64,000 nt of DNA, from positions 930,001 through 994,000 of the forward strand of contig NZ_CP014989.1 of NCBI RefSeq assembly GCF_001685415.1, in the 5' to 3' direction. The notes beneath the pieces were generated by a model. It ran no database searches. It was not told where the DNA came from and worked only from the letters and a program-made list of their open reading frames with translations. The DNA comes from Serinicoccus hydrothermalis. Its GTDB lineage: Bacteria > Actinomycetota > Actinomycetes > Actinomycetales > Dermatophilaceae. The position numbers were made by a program, and so were the translations under genes. Positions 27,215 through 38,053 of this stretch are shown here, in pieces (positions within the stretch are counted from its first letter, which is position 1; the number at the start of each line of letters is the position of its first letter).

Positions 27215-28566
27215 CGCCGCCCGCCCGGCGAGCGAGACCCGCGGGCCGGCCGCGAGACCCCCCGCCGACCGCCGGCACGGGTGCGGCTGCGGGTGCCCTG
27301 CGCGGCGGGGACCGCGGCCAGGGTGCGCCGCAGCGTGCCGGTGCGGCCGCGCAGCGCCTCCTCGGCCCCGGGGAGGGAGCGCGCCAGCGCGAGCAGCAGA
27401 CCGACGCCGATGAGCGCGGCGATGAGGGCCGAGCCACCGCTGGAGACCAGCGGCAGCGGCACCCCGATGATCGGCAGCATCCCGATGACCGAGCCGATGT
27501 TGACCAGCGCCTGGCCGAGGAACCACACCATGACGCCGGCGGCCGCGAGCCGGGTGAAGCCGTCCTCGGCCTGCGTGACGACCCGGAAACAGGCGTAGGC
27601 CAGGACCGCGAAGAGGCCGAGCACGGCCAGGCTCCCCGGCAGCCCGAGCTCCTCGCCGATGATCGCGAGGATGAAGTCGTTGTGCGGCTCCGGCAGGATG
27701 CCCCACTTCTCCCGGGACTCCCCGAGCCCGAGGCCCCACCAGCCGCCGTCGGCGAGGGCATACTCCGCGTGCACCTTCTGGTAGCACCCCTCGACGTGCG
27801 GGCTGTCGCAGATGCCGCCGATCCAGGTCTGGATGCGCTGCATGCGGTTGGCGCTGCCGGCGGCGAGCACGGCCACGCCGATGCCGCCGACGGCGCCCAG
27901 CCCGACGAACCAGCGCGCGGGCAGACCGGCCGCCCAGAGCATCCCGGCGATGATCGCCAGCATGACCATGCCGGTGCCGAGGTCGTGGCCCTGCAGCACG
28001 AGCCCGACGAGGAGCATGCCGAAGGGGAAGATCAGCGGCACCGCGGCGTGCACCGGCTTGTGGATCACCCGGCGCTTGGCCGCGAGGACCGCGGCACCGA
28101 AGACCACGAGCGCGATCTTGCCGAACTCCGAGGGCTGCAGCGAGAAGCCGCCGATGGCCAGCCAGTTGCGGTTGCCCTGGAAGTCGGTGCCGAGCGGGGT
28201 GAAGACCGCCACCTGCAGCGCGAGCGCGAGGAAGATCCCGGGCCAGGCCAGGCGCTTCCACACCGAGACCGGAAGGCGGGAGCCGATGACGGCCAGCGCG
28301 ACGCCCACCGTGCCGAAGAGGAGCTGGTCGAGGAAGACGGTGTAGGAGCTGCCGTTGTCCCGGTAGGAGCCGACGCTCGAGGCCGAGAGCACCATGACCA
28401 GCCCGAGCCCGGTGAGGACGGCGGTCGAGACGAGCGCGAGGTAGTAGGGGGCCACCGGCGAGCGCAGCCACTCCCCGACCGACTGCACGCTCCAGCCGAC
28501 CGGGCGACGGGACGTGGCGCCGGCGCTGCTGCCGCGGCCACGGGGTCGGTCCAGGGTCGTCGTCAC
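27211..28566 (-). CDS. ftsW: septal peptidoglycan polymerase FtsW (SEDS family)
   Basis: 451 residues, about ten membrane segments. SEDS signatures seen are LQPSEFGKIALVVF, the catalytic-loop region HNDFILAIIGEELG, and the C-terminal PLPLVSSGGSALIAALIGVG. FtsW polymerises glycan from lipid II with FtsI. The start is the GTG at 28566 (GTGA overlap with murD). Both termini are basic, and the C-terminal tail is Arg/Gly/Ser-rich. RodA would look similar, but the dcw position supports FtsW. Confidence 0.94.
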   Translation of the reverse strand: MTTTLDRPRGRGSSAGATSRRPVGWSVQSVGEWLRSPVAPYYLALVSTAVLTGLGLVMVLSASSVGSYRDNGSSYTVFLDQLLFGTVGVALAVIGSRLPVSVWKRLAWPGIFLALALQVAVFTPLGTDFQGNRNWLAIGGFSLQPSEFGKIALVVFGAAVLAAKRRVIHKPVHAAVPLIFPFGMLLVGLVLQGHDLGTGMVMLAIIAGMLWAAGLPARWFVGLGAVGGIGVAVLAAGSANRMQRIQTWIGGICDSPHVEGCYQKVHAEYALADGGWWGLGLGESREKWGILPEPHNDFILAIIGEELGLPGSLAVLGLFAVLAYACFRVVTQAEDGFTRLAAAGVMVWFLGQALVNIGSVIGMLPIIGVPLPLVSSGGSALIAALIGVGLLLALARSLPGAEEALRGRTGTLRRTLAAVPAAQGTRSRTRAGGRRGVSRPARGSRSPGGRR

Positions 28567-30104
28567 GCCGGCTCCTCCCCCAGGGTGCGGTGCACGGCGG
28601 CGGTGAAGATGTCGCCCCGGCTGCCGTAGCTCGGGAACATGTCGAGCGAGGCGGCGGCGGGCGAGAGGAGCACCACGTCGCCGGGACGGGCGAGGTCGGC
28701 GCAGCGCGCCACGACGTCGTCCATCACCCGGTCCAGCGCAGCCATGTCCCCATGGTCGGTGACACCCGCGTCGTGGACCGGGACATCGGGTGCGTGTCGT
28801 CGCAGCGCCTGCGCGATCTGGTCCCGGTCGGCGCCGAGCAGGACGACCCCGCGCAGCCGGGGCGCGACCTCGCGGACGAGCTCGTCGACCTCGGCCCCCT
28901 TGAGCTGGCCGCCGGCCACCCAGACCAGGTGCGGGTAGGCGGTGAGCGCCGCGCGAGCGGCGTGCGGGTTGGTGGCCTTGGAGTCGTCCACCCAGGTCAC
29001 GCCCTCGCGCTCGGCGACGATGGTGGTGCGGTGGGCGTCGGAGCGGAACCGGCGCAGCCCCTCGCGCACCGCCGCCGGGGTGATGCCGGCCGCCCGGGCC
29101 AGTGCCGCGGCGGCCAGCGCGTTGGCGACGAGGTGCGGTGGCGGGGCGGCGCTGCCGTCCCCGCCGGAGGCGCGGGCGAGGTCGGCCAAGGTGCCCAGCT
29201 CGGCCGCGGAGGTCCGCCGCTCCTCGACGAAGGCCCGGTCGGCGAGGACGTCCTCGACGAGCCCGACCATGGACAGGCCCGGGGTGCCCAGGGTGAAGCC
29301 GATCGCCCGGCAGCCCTCGACCACCTCGGCCTCCTCGACCATCGCCTCGGTCTGCGGGTCCTGCACGTTGTAGACGCAGGCGACCTGGGTGCGGGCGTAG
29401 ATGCGGGCCTTGTCCGCGGCATACGCCTCCATCGACCCGTGCCAGTCGACGTGGTCCGGCGCGAGGTTGAGCACGCAGGAGGCCAGCGGGCTCATGCTGT
29501 GGGTGAAGTGGAGCTGGAAGCTGGACAGCTCGACGGCGACGACGTCGTAGGGGTCCGGGTGCTGCACCGCGTCCAGCACCGGGGTCCCGACGTTGCCGGT
29601 GGCGATCGCGCGCAGCCCCGCCGCCTGCAGCATCTCGGTCAGCAGCCGCACCGTGGACGTCTTGCCGTTGGTGCCGGTGACGACCAGCCAGGGCGCGGCA
29701 CCGACCCGCGGGCGCAGCCGCCAGGCGAGCTCGATCTCGCTCCAGACCGGTATGCCGGTGCTCGCCGCCGCGGCGAGCACCGGGTGGTCCGGGCGCCAGC
29801 CCGGGGAGGTGACGACGAGGTCGACCTCGAGCGGGTCCTGCGACCCCTGGCCGGCCGGCCAGGCCGTGGTGTGCCCGGGGCCGCGCCGCACGTCGGCGCC
29901 GAGGATCCCGAGGATCCCCGCCCGAGTCTCCTGCTGCTCGTCCGCGCCGCCGGGGTCGCTGGCATCCACGACGGTGACGTGCGCCCCGTGCTGGAGCAGC
30001 GCGTCGGCCGCGGCGAAGCCGGTGACCCCGAGGCCGGTCACGAGCACCCGCAGCCCGGCCCAGTCGGCGTCCCGGTGGGTGAGCGCGTCGAGGTCGGCGC
30101 TCAC
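28563..30104 (-). CDS. murD: UDP-MurNAc-L-Ala:D-glutamate ligase
   Basis: 513 residues from the GTG at 30104. Motifs: [20 protein letters not shown], the P-loop [29 protein letters not shown], and [17 protein letters not shown]. It adds D-Glu, the second stem residue. Its start overlaps the mraY stop (GTGA). Confidence 0.95.
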   Translation of the reverse strand: MSADLDALTHRDADWAGLRVLVTGLGVTGFAAADALLQHGAHVTVVDASDPGGADEQQETRAGILGILGADVRRGPGHTTAWPAGQGSQDPLEVDLVVTSPGWRPDHPVLAAAASTGIPVWSEIELAWRLRPRVGAAPWLVVTGTNGKTSTVRLLTEMLQAAGLRAIATGNVGTPVLDAVQHPDPYDVVAVELSSFQLHFTHSMSPLASCVLNLAPDHVDWHGSMEAYAADKARIYARTQVACVYNVQDPQTEAMVEEAEVVEGCRAIGFTLGTPGLSMVGLVEDVLADRAFVEERRTSAAELGTLADLARASGGDGSAAPPPHLVANALAAAALARAAGITPAAVREGLRRFRSDAHRTTIVAEREGVTWVDDSKATNPHAARAALTAYPHLVWVAGGQLKGAEVDELVREVAPRLRGVVLLGADRDQIAQALRRHAPDVPVHDAGVTDHGDMAALDRVMDDVVARCADLARPGDVVLLSPAAASLDMFPSYGSRGDIFTAAVHRTLGEEPA

Positions 30105-31216
30105 AGGTTGGCCACCCACTCGCCGTAGAAGAGGCCGAGGCCGACCGCGACACAGATCCCGGCGATGAGCCAGAAGCGGATGACGATCGTCACCTCGGCC
30201 CAGCCGAGCAGCTCGAAATGGTGCTGCAGCGGCGCCATCCGGAAGACCCGTTTGCGGGTCAGCTTGAAGCTCGTGACCTGGATGATGACCGAGAGGGTGA
30301 TGAGGACGAAGAGGCCGCCCAGCACCGCCAGCAGCAGCTCGGTGCGGGTGGTGATCGCGAGCCCGGCCAGGCCGCCGCCGAGGGCGAGCGAGCCGGTGTC
30401 GCCCATGAAGATCTTGGCCGGAGAGGCGTTCCACCACAGGAAGCCGAAGCAGGCGCCGGCCACCGAGCAGGCGACGACCGCCAGGTCGAGCGCGTCCCGG
30501 ACGTCGTAGCAGTTCGGTCCCGGCGCCAGCTGGCAGTTCTGGTTGTACTGCCAGATCCCGATGACCGAGTAGGCGGCGAAGACCATGATCGAGGCACCCG
30601 TGGCCAGGCCGTCGAGCCCGTCGGTGAGGTTGACGCCGTTGGACGCACCGGCGATGAGCACGTTGGCCCAGAGGATGAAGAGGATGACCCCGAGCACCGG
30701 GCCGGCGAAGGCGAGGTCCAGCGCGGTGTCCCGGACGAAGGAGATGGCGGTGGAGGCCGGCGCCCGTGTGCTGTCGCCCTGCAGCAGCAGGGCGCCCAGC
30801 GCGAAGACGATCGCGACGACCGTCTGCCCGGCGAGCTTCTCGACCGAGGTCAGGCCCAGGCTGCGCTGCTTGGAGATCTTGGTGTAGTCGTCGAGGAAGC
30901 CGATGAACCCCAGCCCGGTGATGAGGAAGAGCACGAGGATCGCGCTCAGGCTGAAGCGGGAGTGCGTGACCTCGAGGACCCCGGTGACGTCCAGCAGGAT
31001 GAGCAGGAGGTGGGACAGCACGTAGCCGACCAGCGTCGAGACGATGATGACCGCCCCGCCCATGGTCGGGGTGCCGCGCTTGGTGTGGTGCGAGGTCGGC
31101 CCGTCGTCGCGGATGAACTGGCCGTAGCCGCGTCGGACGAGGAAGCGGATGAACAGCGGGGTGCCGAAGAGCGCGCAGATCATGGCGACCGCGCCCGCGA
31201 GCAGGACGTTGACCAT
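30101..31216 (-). CDS. mraY: phospho-MurNAc-pentapeptide transferase MraY
   Basis: 371 residues with about ten membrane segments. Signatures: [34 protein letters not shown] with the DD pair, [12 protein letters not shown], and the HHH-type loop [13 protein letters not shown]. It makes lipid I. The ATG at 31216 overlaps the murF stop by one base (TGATG). Confidence 0.96.
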   Translation of the reverse strand: MVNVLLAGAVAMICALFGTPLFIRFLVRRGYGQFIRDDGPTSHHTKRGTPTMGGAVIIVSTLVGYVLSHLLLILLDVTGVLEVTHSRFSLSAILVLFLITGLGFIGFLDDYTKISKQRSLGLTSVEKLAGQTVVAIVFALGALLLQGDSTRAPASTAISFVRDTALDLAFAGPVLGVILFILWANVLIAGASNGVNLTDGLDGLATGASIMVFAAYSVIGIWQYNQNCQLAPGPNCYDVRDALDLAVVACSVAGACFGFLWWNASPAKIFMGDTGSLALGGGLAGLAITTRTELLLAVLGGLFVLITLSVIIQVTSFKLTRKRVFRMAPLQHHFELLGWAEVTIVIRFWLIAGICVAVGLGLFYGEWVANL

Positions 31217-32691
31217 CAGCCGCCCACGCCCGCCAGCTCGTCGCCGAGCATCCGCAGCCCGGAGTCGCGGCTGCTCTTGAGCAGCACGACGTCCCCCGCC
31301 AGGAGCTCCTCGTCCAGCAGCGCGCGGGCCTCGTGGCGGTCCGCGACCGAGCTCACCCGGGCACCCCCCGCCTCCCGGTATGCCGTCGCGGCCGGCACCG
31401 CGAGCTCCCCCACGGTGAGCAGGTGGTCGACCCCGAGCTGCGCCGCCAGGGCGCCGACGCCCGCGTGCTCGGCGTCGCTGTCCGCGCCCAGCTCGAGCAT
31501 CCCGCCGACGACGGCGAGGGTCCGCCCGTCGGGCCGCCGCATCGCGGCCAGGCTCTGCAGCGCCGCGCGCATGGACTCGGGGTTGGCGTTGTAGGCGTCG
31601 TTGACGACGGTCACGCCGTCGCTGCGCTCGGTCACCTGCATGCGCCAGCGCGAGCGGGGCGTCGCGGCACCGAGCTCGCGGGCGACCCGGTCCCAGGGCA
31701 TACCCCACTCGTGGGCGACCGCGGCGACGGCGAGCGCGTTGCCGACGTGGTGGACCCCCACGAGCTGCAGCCGGACCGGCAGACCCCCCTCGGGCGCACC
31801 CAGGTCGGGGGCGCGCAGGGTGAAGGAGGCGCGGCCACGCTCGTCGGTGACCACGTCGGTCGCGCGCACCTGGGCGCGTTCGCCCAGGCCCACGAGCACC
31901 ACCCGGGCGCCGGCGTCACGTGCGTACCCGCCCATCGTCGAGACCAGCGCCTCGTCGTCGGCGTCGAGGACGGCCAGCCCGCCCTCCGGCAGCGCCTGCA
32001 CGAGCTCGGACTTCGCCTCCATGATCGCCGCCCGCGAGCCGAACTCGCCTAGGTGCGCGGACCCGACGTTGAGCACGACGGAGACCTGCGGAGGGGCGAT
32101 CGCCGTGAGGTGGGCGATGTGGCCGGCACCTGAGGCACCCATCTCCGCGACGAGGTAGGCGGTCTCCTCGGTGAGCCGGCAGACGGTGAGCGGGACGCCG
32201 ACCTCGGAGTTGTAGGACGCCTCGGGGGCGAGCGTGGGCCCCAGGGCGGGCAGCACCTGGGCCATGAGGTCCTTGGTCGAGGTCTTGCCCGAGGAGCCGG
32301 TGATGCCGACGACCCGCAGCCCTCCCACGGCGCCGCAGCGGTCCACGACCTCGCGCCCGAGCGCGGCGAAGGCCCGGGTGACGGCGTCGTAGGGCGGGCG
32401 GTCGGGGCGTGCCGACAGCCGCTGCGGGTCCTCGTCGACGACCACGCACGGCAGGTCGTCGACGACGCGGTTGGTGAGGGCGGCCACGGCTCCCTGCGCG
32501 GCGGCGGAGGCGACGAAGTCGTGGCCGTCGGCGACGTCACCGCGGCGCGCGACGTAGAGCGCCCCGGGGGCAGCCTCGCGGGAGTCGGTGACGACCGGCC
32601 CCGTGACGCGCAGGTCGTCCGCCTCGGGTGAACCCGGGTGGACCCGACCGCCGGTCACGCGGGCGACCTCACCGAGGGTCAGGGGGATCAC
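31216..32691 (-). CDS. murF: UDP-MurNAc-tripeptide:D-Ala-D-Ala ligase
   Basis: 491 residues from the GTG at 32691. The P-loop [30 protein letters not shown], and [19 protein letters not shown] identify MurF, which adds D-Ala-D-Ala. The start directly overlaps the ftsI stop (GTGA). In most actinobacteria murE lies between these two genes; no trace of it remains here. Confidence 0.95.
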   Translation of the reverse strand: MIPLTLGEVARVTGGRVHPGSPEADDLRVTGPVVTDSREAAPGALYVARRGDVADGHDFVASAAAQGAVAALTNRVVDDLPCVVVDEDPQRLSARPDRPPYDAVTRAFAALGREVVDRCGAVGGLRVVGITGSSGKTSTKDLMAQVLPALGPTLAPEASYNSEVGVPLTVCRLTEETAYLVAEMGASGAGHIAHLTAIAPPQVSVVLNVGSAHLGEFGSRAAIMEAKSELVQALPEGGLAVLDADDEALVSTMGGYARDAGARVVLVGLGERAQVRATDVVTDERGRASFTLRAPDLGAPEGGLPVRLQLVGVHHVGNALAVAAVAHEWGMPWDRVARELGAATPRSRWRMQVTERSDGVTVVNDAYNANPESMRAALQSLAAMRRPDGRTLAVVGGMLELGADSDAEHAGVGALAAQLGVDHLLTVGELAVPAATAYREAGGARVSSVADRHEARALLDEELLAGDVVLLKSSRDSGLRMLGDELAGVGG

Positions 32692-34592
32692 CCATCGGTC
32701 CTTTCGTCCTTGATGGCGATGTCCCCCAGTGTGTCACCCGAGCCGTCCCCCACCTTCTCCTCGGGGTCGAACTCGATCTCGATCTGGGTGGGCGGCGTGG
32801 TGGCCGGCGGTATGCCCTGGCGCTGCAGCGTGTAGCGCATGAGGTCGGCGAAGACGGGGCCGGCGATGACGCCGCCGAACTCGCTGATCCGGGTCGGGCC
32901 CTGGATGACGACGGCGACGGCATACTTCGGGTCGTCGGCGGGGGCGAACCCCATGAAGGAGGAGGTCACCCCGCCGGAGTAGCGGCCGGTCTCGGGGTCG
33001 ACGCGGCTCGCCGTGCTGGTCTTGCCGGCGACGTGGTAGCCGGGCACCGCGGCCAGCGGTGCGGTGCCCTCGGTGGAGGGCACCGACTGCATGATGTCGG
33101 TGAGGGTCTGCGAGGTCTCCTCGGAGATGACGCGGCGACCCTCCTGCTGCTCGTCCTCGGTGTAGCGGCCCTCCTCGTCGACGGTGCCGGCCACGATGCT
33201 CGGGGGCACCATGACCCCGCCGTTGGCCACCGTCTGGAAGACGCCGAGCTGCTGCAGCATGGTGCCGGACAGGCCCTGCCCGAACATGAAGGTGTAGCGG
33301 GTGGTCGCGCTCCAGGTGGAGGGCTCGGGCACCAGGCCCGGCGACTCGCCGGGGAGCCCGAGGCCGCTGCGGTCGCCGATGCCGAACCGGCGCATCCAGT
33401 CGTAGAGCTGGTCGTCGGAGAGCTTCTCGCCGTAGAGGATCGTGCCCATGTTGGAGGACTTGGCCAGCACGCCGCCGAAGGTGAGGTACTCCACCGGGTG
33501 CGGCTCGGCGTCCTTGAAGCGCGTGCCCGCCCGCGACATCGTCACCGGGACCTCGATCGGGGTCTCGACGTCGACGATGCCCTGCTCCAGCGCCGCCGCG
33601 GCGGTGATGAGCTTGGAGGTCGAGCCCGGCTCGTAGACGTCCTCGACCGCGGCGTTGCGCATCTCGTCGGCGTCCTGGGTGCTGTCCGAGGGGTCGAAGC
33701 TGGGGTAGCTCGTGAGCGCGAGCAGCTCACCGGTCTCGACGTCCATGACCGCGGCGTAGCCGGAGATCGCGCCGGCCTCCTTCACCCGGGTGCGCACCGC
33801 GTCGTAGGCGCGCCACTGCAGGTCCCCGTCGAGGGTGAGACGCAGGTCCTGGCCCGGCTCGGCCGGGTCCTCCTCGTAGACCCCCGTGGTGATGACCTCG
33901 CCGTCGCGGCCCACCTCGTAGAGCGCCTCGCCGGGCTCGCCCGTGAGAGCCTCGTCGTTGACGAGCTCCAGCCCGCCGGCGGGCATGTCGCCGGAGCCGA
34001 CCCACCCGAGCAGCGGCGCGGTGGACTCACCCAGGGGGTACTCCCGGCGCATGAACTCCTCGGAGGAGACCCCACGGATGCCGGCCGCGCGGATCTCCTG
34101 CCACTGCTGCGGCGAGGCGTCCGGGACGAGGATGGCGTACTGCTCGCCCAGCGGCTCGGTCAGCCGGCGCAGCACGTCGGCCTCGTCGCTGCCGGTGATC
34201 TCCGCGACGACCTCGGCGGCGGCGGCATACCCCTCGCCCACGACCTCGGAGGAGCCGTCCGCGGCCTCCTCCCGGCGCTCGTAGTCCTTGACCAGCGTGG
34301 GGTCGGCGATGATCCGCCGACGCTCCACGCTCACCGCGAGGTCCTCGCCGTTGACGTCGGTGATGCTGCCGCGGGCGGCCGGGATGGCCCGGCTCTGGAG
34401 CCGCTCGCCCAGCGCCGCCGCCGACACGCTGGCCGCGTCCAGCCCCTGCAGGCGGACCAGCTGGGCGGCGAAGAGGCTGAGGACGATGAGCACGCCCAGC
34501 ATGAGCGCCCGGGCGCGCCGGGCGGGGTGGGCGATCCCGGCGGCGACCGCACGGGGGGAGGTCCGGCGACGACCGCTACGTGGTGCTGCCAC
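32688..34592 (-). CDS. ftsI: septal transpeptidase FtsI / class B PBP
   Basis: 634 residues from the GTG at 34592: one N-terminal membrane segment, the PBP dimerisation region (AIPAARGSITDVNGEDLAVS) and the transpeptidase domain. S324 in EPGSTSKLITAA is the acylated serine of SxxK. SSN (in LAKSSNMGT) is the second motif. The third motif reads KTS (K524-T-S526, in VAGKTSTASRV) where nearly all PBPs have KTG. It crosslinks septal peptidoglycan as partner of FtsW. A 15-nt gap separates it from ftsL. Confidence 0.94.
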   Translation of the reverse strand: MAAPRSGRRRTSPRAVAAGIAHPARRARALMLGVLIVLSLFAAQLVRLQGLDAASVSAAALGERLQSRAIPAARGSITDVNGEDLAVSVERRRIIADPTLVKDYERREEAADGSSEVVGEGYAAAAEVVAEITGSDEADVLRRLTEPLGEQYAILVPDASPQQWQEIRAAGIRGVSSEEFMRREYPLGESTAPLLGWVGSGDMPAGGLELVNDEALTGEPGEALYEVGRDGEVITTGVYEEDPAEPGQDLRLTLDGDLQWRAYDAVRTRVKEAGAISGYAAVMDVETGELLALTSYPSFDPSDSTQDADEMRNAAVEDVYEPGSTSKLITAAAALEQGIVDVETPIEVPVTMSRAGTRFKDAEPHPVEYLTFGGVLAKSSNMGTILYGEKLSDDQLYDWMRRFGIGDRSGLGLPGESPGLVPEPSTWSATTRYTFMFGQGLSGTMLQQLGVFQTVANGGVMVPPSIVAGTVDEEGRYTEDEQQEGRRVISEETSQTLTDIMQSVPSTEGTAPLAAVPGYHVAGKTSTASRVDPETGRYSGGVTSSFMGFAPADDPKYAVAVVIQGPTRISEFGGVIAGPVFADLMRYTLQRQGIPPATTPPTQIEIEFDPEEKVGDGSGDTLGDIAIKDERTDG

Positions 34593-34607
34593 GGTGCCTA
34601 CCCCTTG

Positions 34608-35057
34608 TCAGTCGTCCTTCGCCGGTGCCGTGCCCGTCGAGGGCAGATCAACGGTAAGCGTCCGCGAGCCGTCCACCTTGGACGCCACGCCGGTGATGGA
34701 GCCGTCGGACAGGCGCAGCGTCGCGGTGGACGTGGACGGCACCATCTTGAGCTTGGCGGCGGCCCGGGCCAGGTGCTCGGAGGACTGCTTGCCCGCCAGC
34801 TCGTCGGCGAGGGTCACCTTCTCGTCGTGCAGGGCGGTCGCCTCCGTCTCGAGCGTGCTGAGGACGTAGGAGCCCTCGGCCCGCACCGTGTTGAGCAGCA
34901 GCACCGCGGTGAAGGTGAGCGCCACGAGCAGGGCGCACAGCAGCCGGAAGCCGTGGTTGGCCGAGGTCGGGGCGGCGTCGACCGCGCGCGCCCGTCCGGC
35001 GCGGGCGCCCAGGGCCGTGCTGCGGCCGAGCCGGGTGGAGATGGTCATCTGGCTCAT
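34608..35057 (-). CDS. ftsL: cell division protein FtsL-like
   Basis: 149 residues from the ATG at 35057: a basic tail, one membrane segment (about residues 37-57, LLCALLVALTFTAVLLLNTV) and a short coiled coil (LSTLETEATALHDEKVTLADEL). This is the usual bitopic FtsL layout. It was placed by position between rsmH and ftsI, since FtsL is poorly conserved. The ATGA overlap with the rsmH stop supports coupling. Confidence 0.85.
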   Translation of the reverse strand: MSQMTISTRLGRSTALGARAGRARAVDAAPTSANHGFRLLCALLVALTFTAVLLLNTVRAEGSYVLSTLETEATALHDEKVTLADELAGKQSSEHLARAAAKLKMVPSTSTATLRLSDGSITGVASKVDGSRTLTVDLPSTGTAPAKDD

Positions 35058-36064
35058 GCGTTCTCCTCGCGGGTGGTGGTGGTCGGTTGGTCGGGGGTGG
35101 TGCGGGTGCGCTCGGCGGCGCGGAGCCGGACCGAGGCGGAGCGGGGGTTGGCCTCGCGCTCGGCCGGGCCCGCCTGCTCGGCGCCCCGGGTGAGCAGCCG
35201 CAGCCACGGCTGGTGCTCGGGGAGCTCGACCGGCAGGTCCGGCGGCGCCGAGCTGGTCGCCCCGGCGGCGAGACCGCGCTTGGTGATGCGGTCCTCGAGG
35301 GAGTGGTAGGACAGGACGACGATGCGTCCGCCGACGCGCAGCGCGCGCAGCGCCGCGCCCAGCCCGTCGCGCCAGGTGGACAGCTCGGCGTTGACCTCGA
35401 TCCGCAGCGCCTGGAAGGTGCGCTTGGCCGGGTGCCCGCCGCTGCGCTGCGAGGCGGCCGGCACCACGTCGTGGAGGAGCTCGACCAGCGGGCCCGAGGT
35501 CGTGAACGGCTCACGCTCCCGGCGCCGCACGATCGCGCGGGCGATGGGGCGGGCGAAGCGCTCCTCGCCGTAGTCGCGCAGGATGCGCTCCAGCTCCCGG
35601 ACCTCGGTCTCGTTGAGCACGTCCGCGGCGGTGCGCCCGATGCCCTGGTCCATGCGCATGTCCAGCGGGCTGTCGGCGCGGTAGGCGAAGCCGCGCTCCA
35701 GCTCGTCCAGCTGCAGCGAGGAGACGCCGAGGTCGAAGAGGACGGCGTCGGCGCCGGCGAGGTCCAGCCCGGCCAGCGTCGCCGGCAGGTCGTCGCTCAC
35801 CGCGTGCACGGGACGGAAGCGGTCGCCGAAGCCGGAGAGCCGCTCGGTGGCCAGGGCCAGGGCCTGGGGGTCGCGGTCGATGCCGACCGCCACCGCGTCG
35901 GGGCACGTGCGCAGGACCGCCTCGGTGTGCCCGCCCAGGCCCAGCGTGCCGTCGACGAAGACCGCCCCGGGGCGGTCCAGCGCGGGGGCGAGCAGCTCCA
36001 CGCACCGGTCCAGCAGGACCGGGGTGTGCCGGTCCTGGGTGGCTCGTCCGGAGGGGGCTGCCAT
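35054..36064 (-). CDS. rsmH: 16S rRNA (cytosine-1402-N4) methyltransferase RsmH
   Basis: 336 residues from the ATG at 36064. SAM-binding FVDGTLGLGGHTEAVL, then DLGVSSLQLDELERGF, SPLDMRMDQG, and VLSYHSLEDRITKRG are the RsmH/MraW signatures. It modifies the ribosomal decoding centre. It is the second gene of the dcw cluster, after a 184-bp gap from mraZ. Confidence 0.96.
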   Translation of the reverse strand: MAAPSGRATQDRHTPVLLDRCVELLAPALDRPGAVFVDGTLGLGGHTEAVLRTCPDAVAVGIDRDPQALALATERLSGFGDRFRPVHAVSDDLPATLAGLDLAGADAVLFDLGVSSLQLDELERGFAYRADSPLDMRMDQGIGRTAADVLNETEVRELERILRDYGEERFARPIARAIVRRREREPFTTSGPLVELLHDVVPAASQRSGGHPAKRTFQALRIEVNAELSTWRDGLGAALRALRVGGRIVVLSYHSLEDRITKRGLAAGATSSAPPDLPVELPEHQPWLRLLTRGAEQAGPAEREANPRSASVRLRAAERTRTTPDQPTTTTREENA

Positions 36065-36248
36065 GTCGTCCGTGGTCCCTGGGTGGTGGGTGGTCCCCGG
36101 TGCCCGGGCCCTGGTCCCCCACCGTCCACCTGTGGCGTCCGGCCCGGGGGAAGACGGGTCGGGTGCCGGGGTGCGGCCCGACTCCGGGGAAGAGGAGTCG
36201 GGGGCGCCGGGGCGGACGGGGGGAGGCCGGAGCGCGGGCGCGCGGCGA

Positions 36249-36683
36249 TCACATGAGCCCGGGGACCACCTCCTCGGACAGGTCGGCGAAGGACTGCTCG
36301 TGCTCCTCGGTGTAGGTCTCCCAGGCCTGGGTGTCCCAGATCTCGAGCCGGTTGCCGGCGCCGATGACCGTGCAGTCGCCGGTGATCCCGGCATACGTGC
36401 GCAGCAGCGGGGGGACCGTGACCCGGCCCTGCTTGTCCGGGATCTCGTCCGAGGCGCCGGAGAGGAAGAAGCGCTGGTAGTCGCGGACCGTCTTGGACGA
36501 GGTGGGGCTGCTCTGCCACTGCTCCACGACGCCGTCGAAGTCGGCCTGGGTGAAGACGTAGAGGCAGCGCTCCTGGCCGCGGGTGATGACGACACCGCCG
36601 GCCAGCCGCTCGCGGAACTTGGCCGGGAGGATCATCCGGCCCTTGTCGTCCAGCCGGGGCGTGTAGGTGCCGAGGAACAGCAC
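36249..36683 (-). CDS. mraZ: transcriptional regulator MraZ
   Basis: 144 residues with two SpoVT/AbrB-like halves: [20 protein letters not shown] and the second repeat [16 protein letters not shown] chose the GTG at 36683 because GAAAGGG lies 9 nt upstream of it, whereas the two earlier GTG or ATG options sit against that ribosome-binding site. MraZ binds repeated TGGG boxes before its own gene and represses the dcw operon; matching boxes are present. Confidence 0.93.
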   Translation of the reverse strand: MLFLGTYTPRLDDKGRMILPAKFRERLAGGVVITRGQERCLYVFTQADFDGVVEQWQSSPTSSKTVRDYQRFFLSGASDEIPDKQGRVTVPPLLRTYAGITGDCTVIGAGNRLEIWDTQAWETYTEEHEQSFADLSEEVVPGLM

Positions 36684-36720
36684 GTGCACCACCCCTTTCG
36701 CGCGATCCGGTACGGACGAC

Positions 36721-36755
36721 TCCCAGTGCGCCCCACTCTACTCCACAATGCCCCA
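36721..36755 (-). promoter_or_regulatory. MraZ operator, four boxes at 10-bp spacing
   Basis: On the minus strand four boxes TGGGG, TGGAG, TGGGG and TGGGA start exactly 10 bp apart (forward positions 36751, 36741, 36731 and 36721). Known MraZ operators are three or four TGGGN boxes separated by 5-6 bp, so this is a close match 38-72 bp before the mraZ start. Confidence 0.85.
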
Positions 36756-37038
36756 CCAAGGCGAGCGATCCGGCTCGATTCTGACAGATGACCCACTGTT
36801 TCCGCAGGTCGGAGGTGGTGGTGCGGGGTGGAGGGAAAGTGGTTGGCTGGGCCACGCTGCGCCACGAGCTCGCCGACCTCCCCCGGCGATGGCTGGCATA
36901 CCCGCAGGTCGGGGCGCCGGCGCGCGGCGGGCACGTCGCCCTCGCCCCCGCCACCGGGTGCGGCTGCCGCGTGGTGGGGGGAAGTGGGGGAACGGGGTCG
37001 CCGGGGCCGCGCAGGCCCGCGACCGCGCCCTCGCGCCG

Positions 37039-37055
37039 CGAGTTTGGCAAACTCG
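37039..37055 (+). promoter_or_regulatory. 17-bp palindrome and -10 region before moxR
   Basis: CGAGTTTGGCAAACTCG is a perfect inverted repeat with 8-bp arms, ending 4 nt before the moxR ATG at 37060. Its right half contains CAAACT, a -10-like word 6 nt from the ATG, so the site may be both a leaderless promoter and an operator. Confidence 0.5.
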
Positions 37056-37059
37056 GGGC

Positions 37060-38037
<978 letters not shown>

Positions 38038-38053
38038 CCGGGACGGGCAGGGT

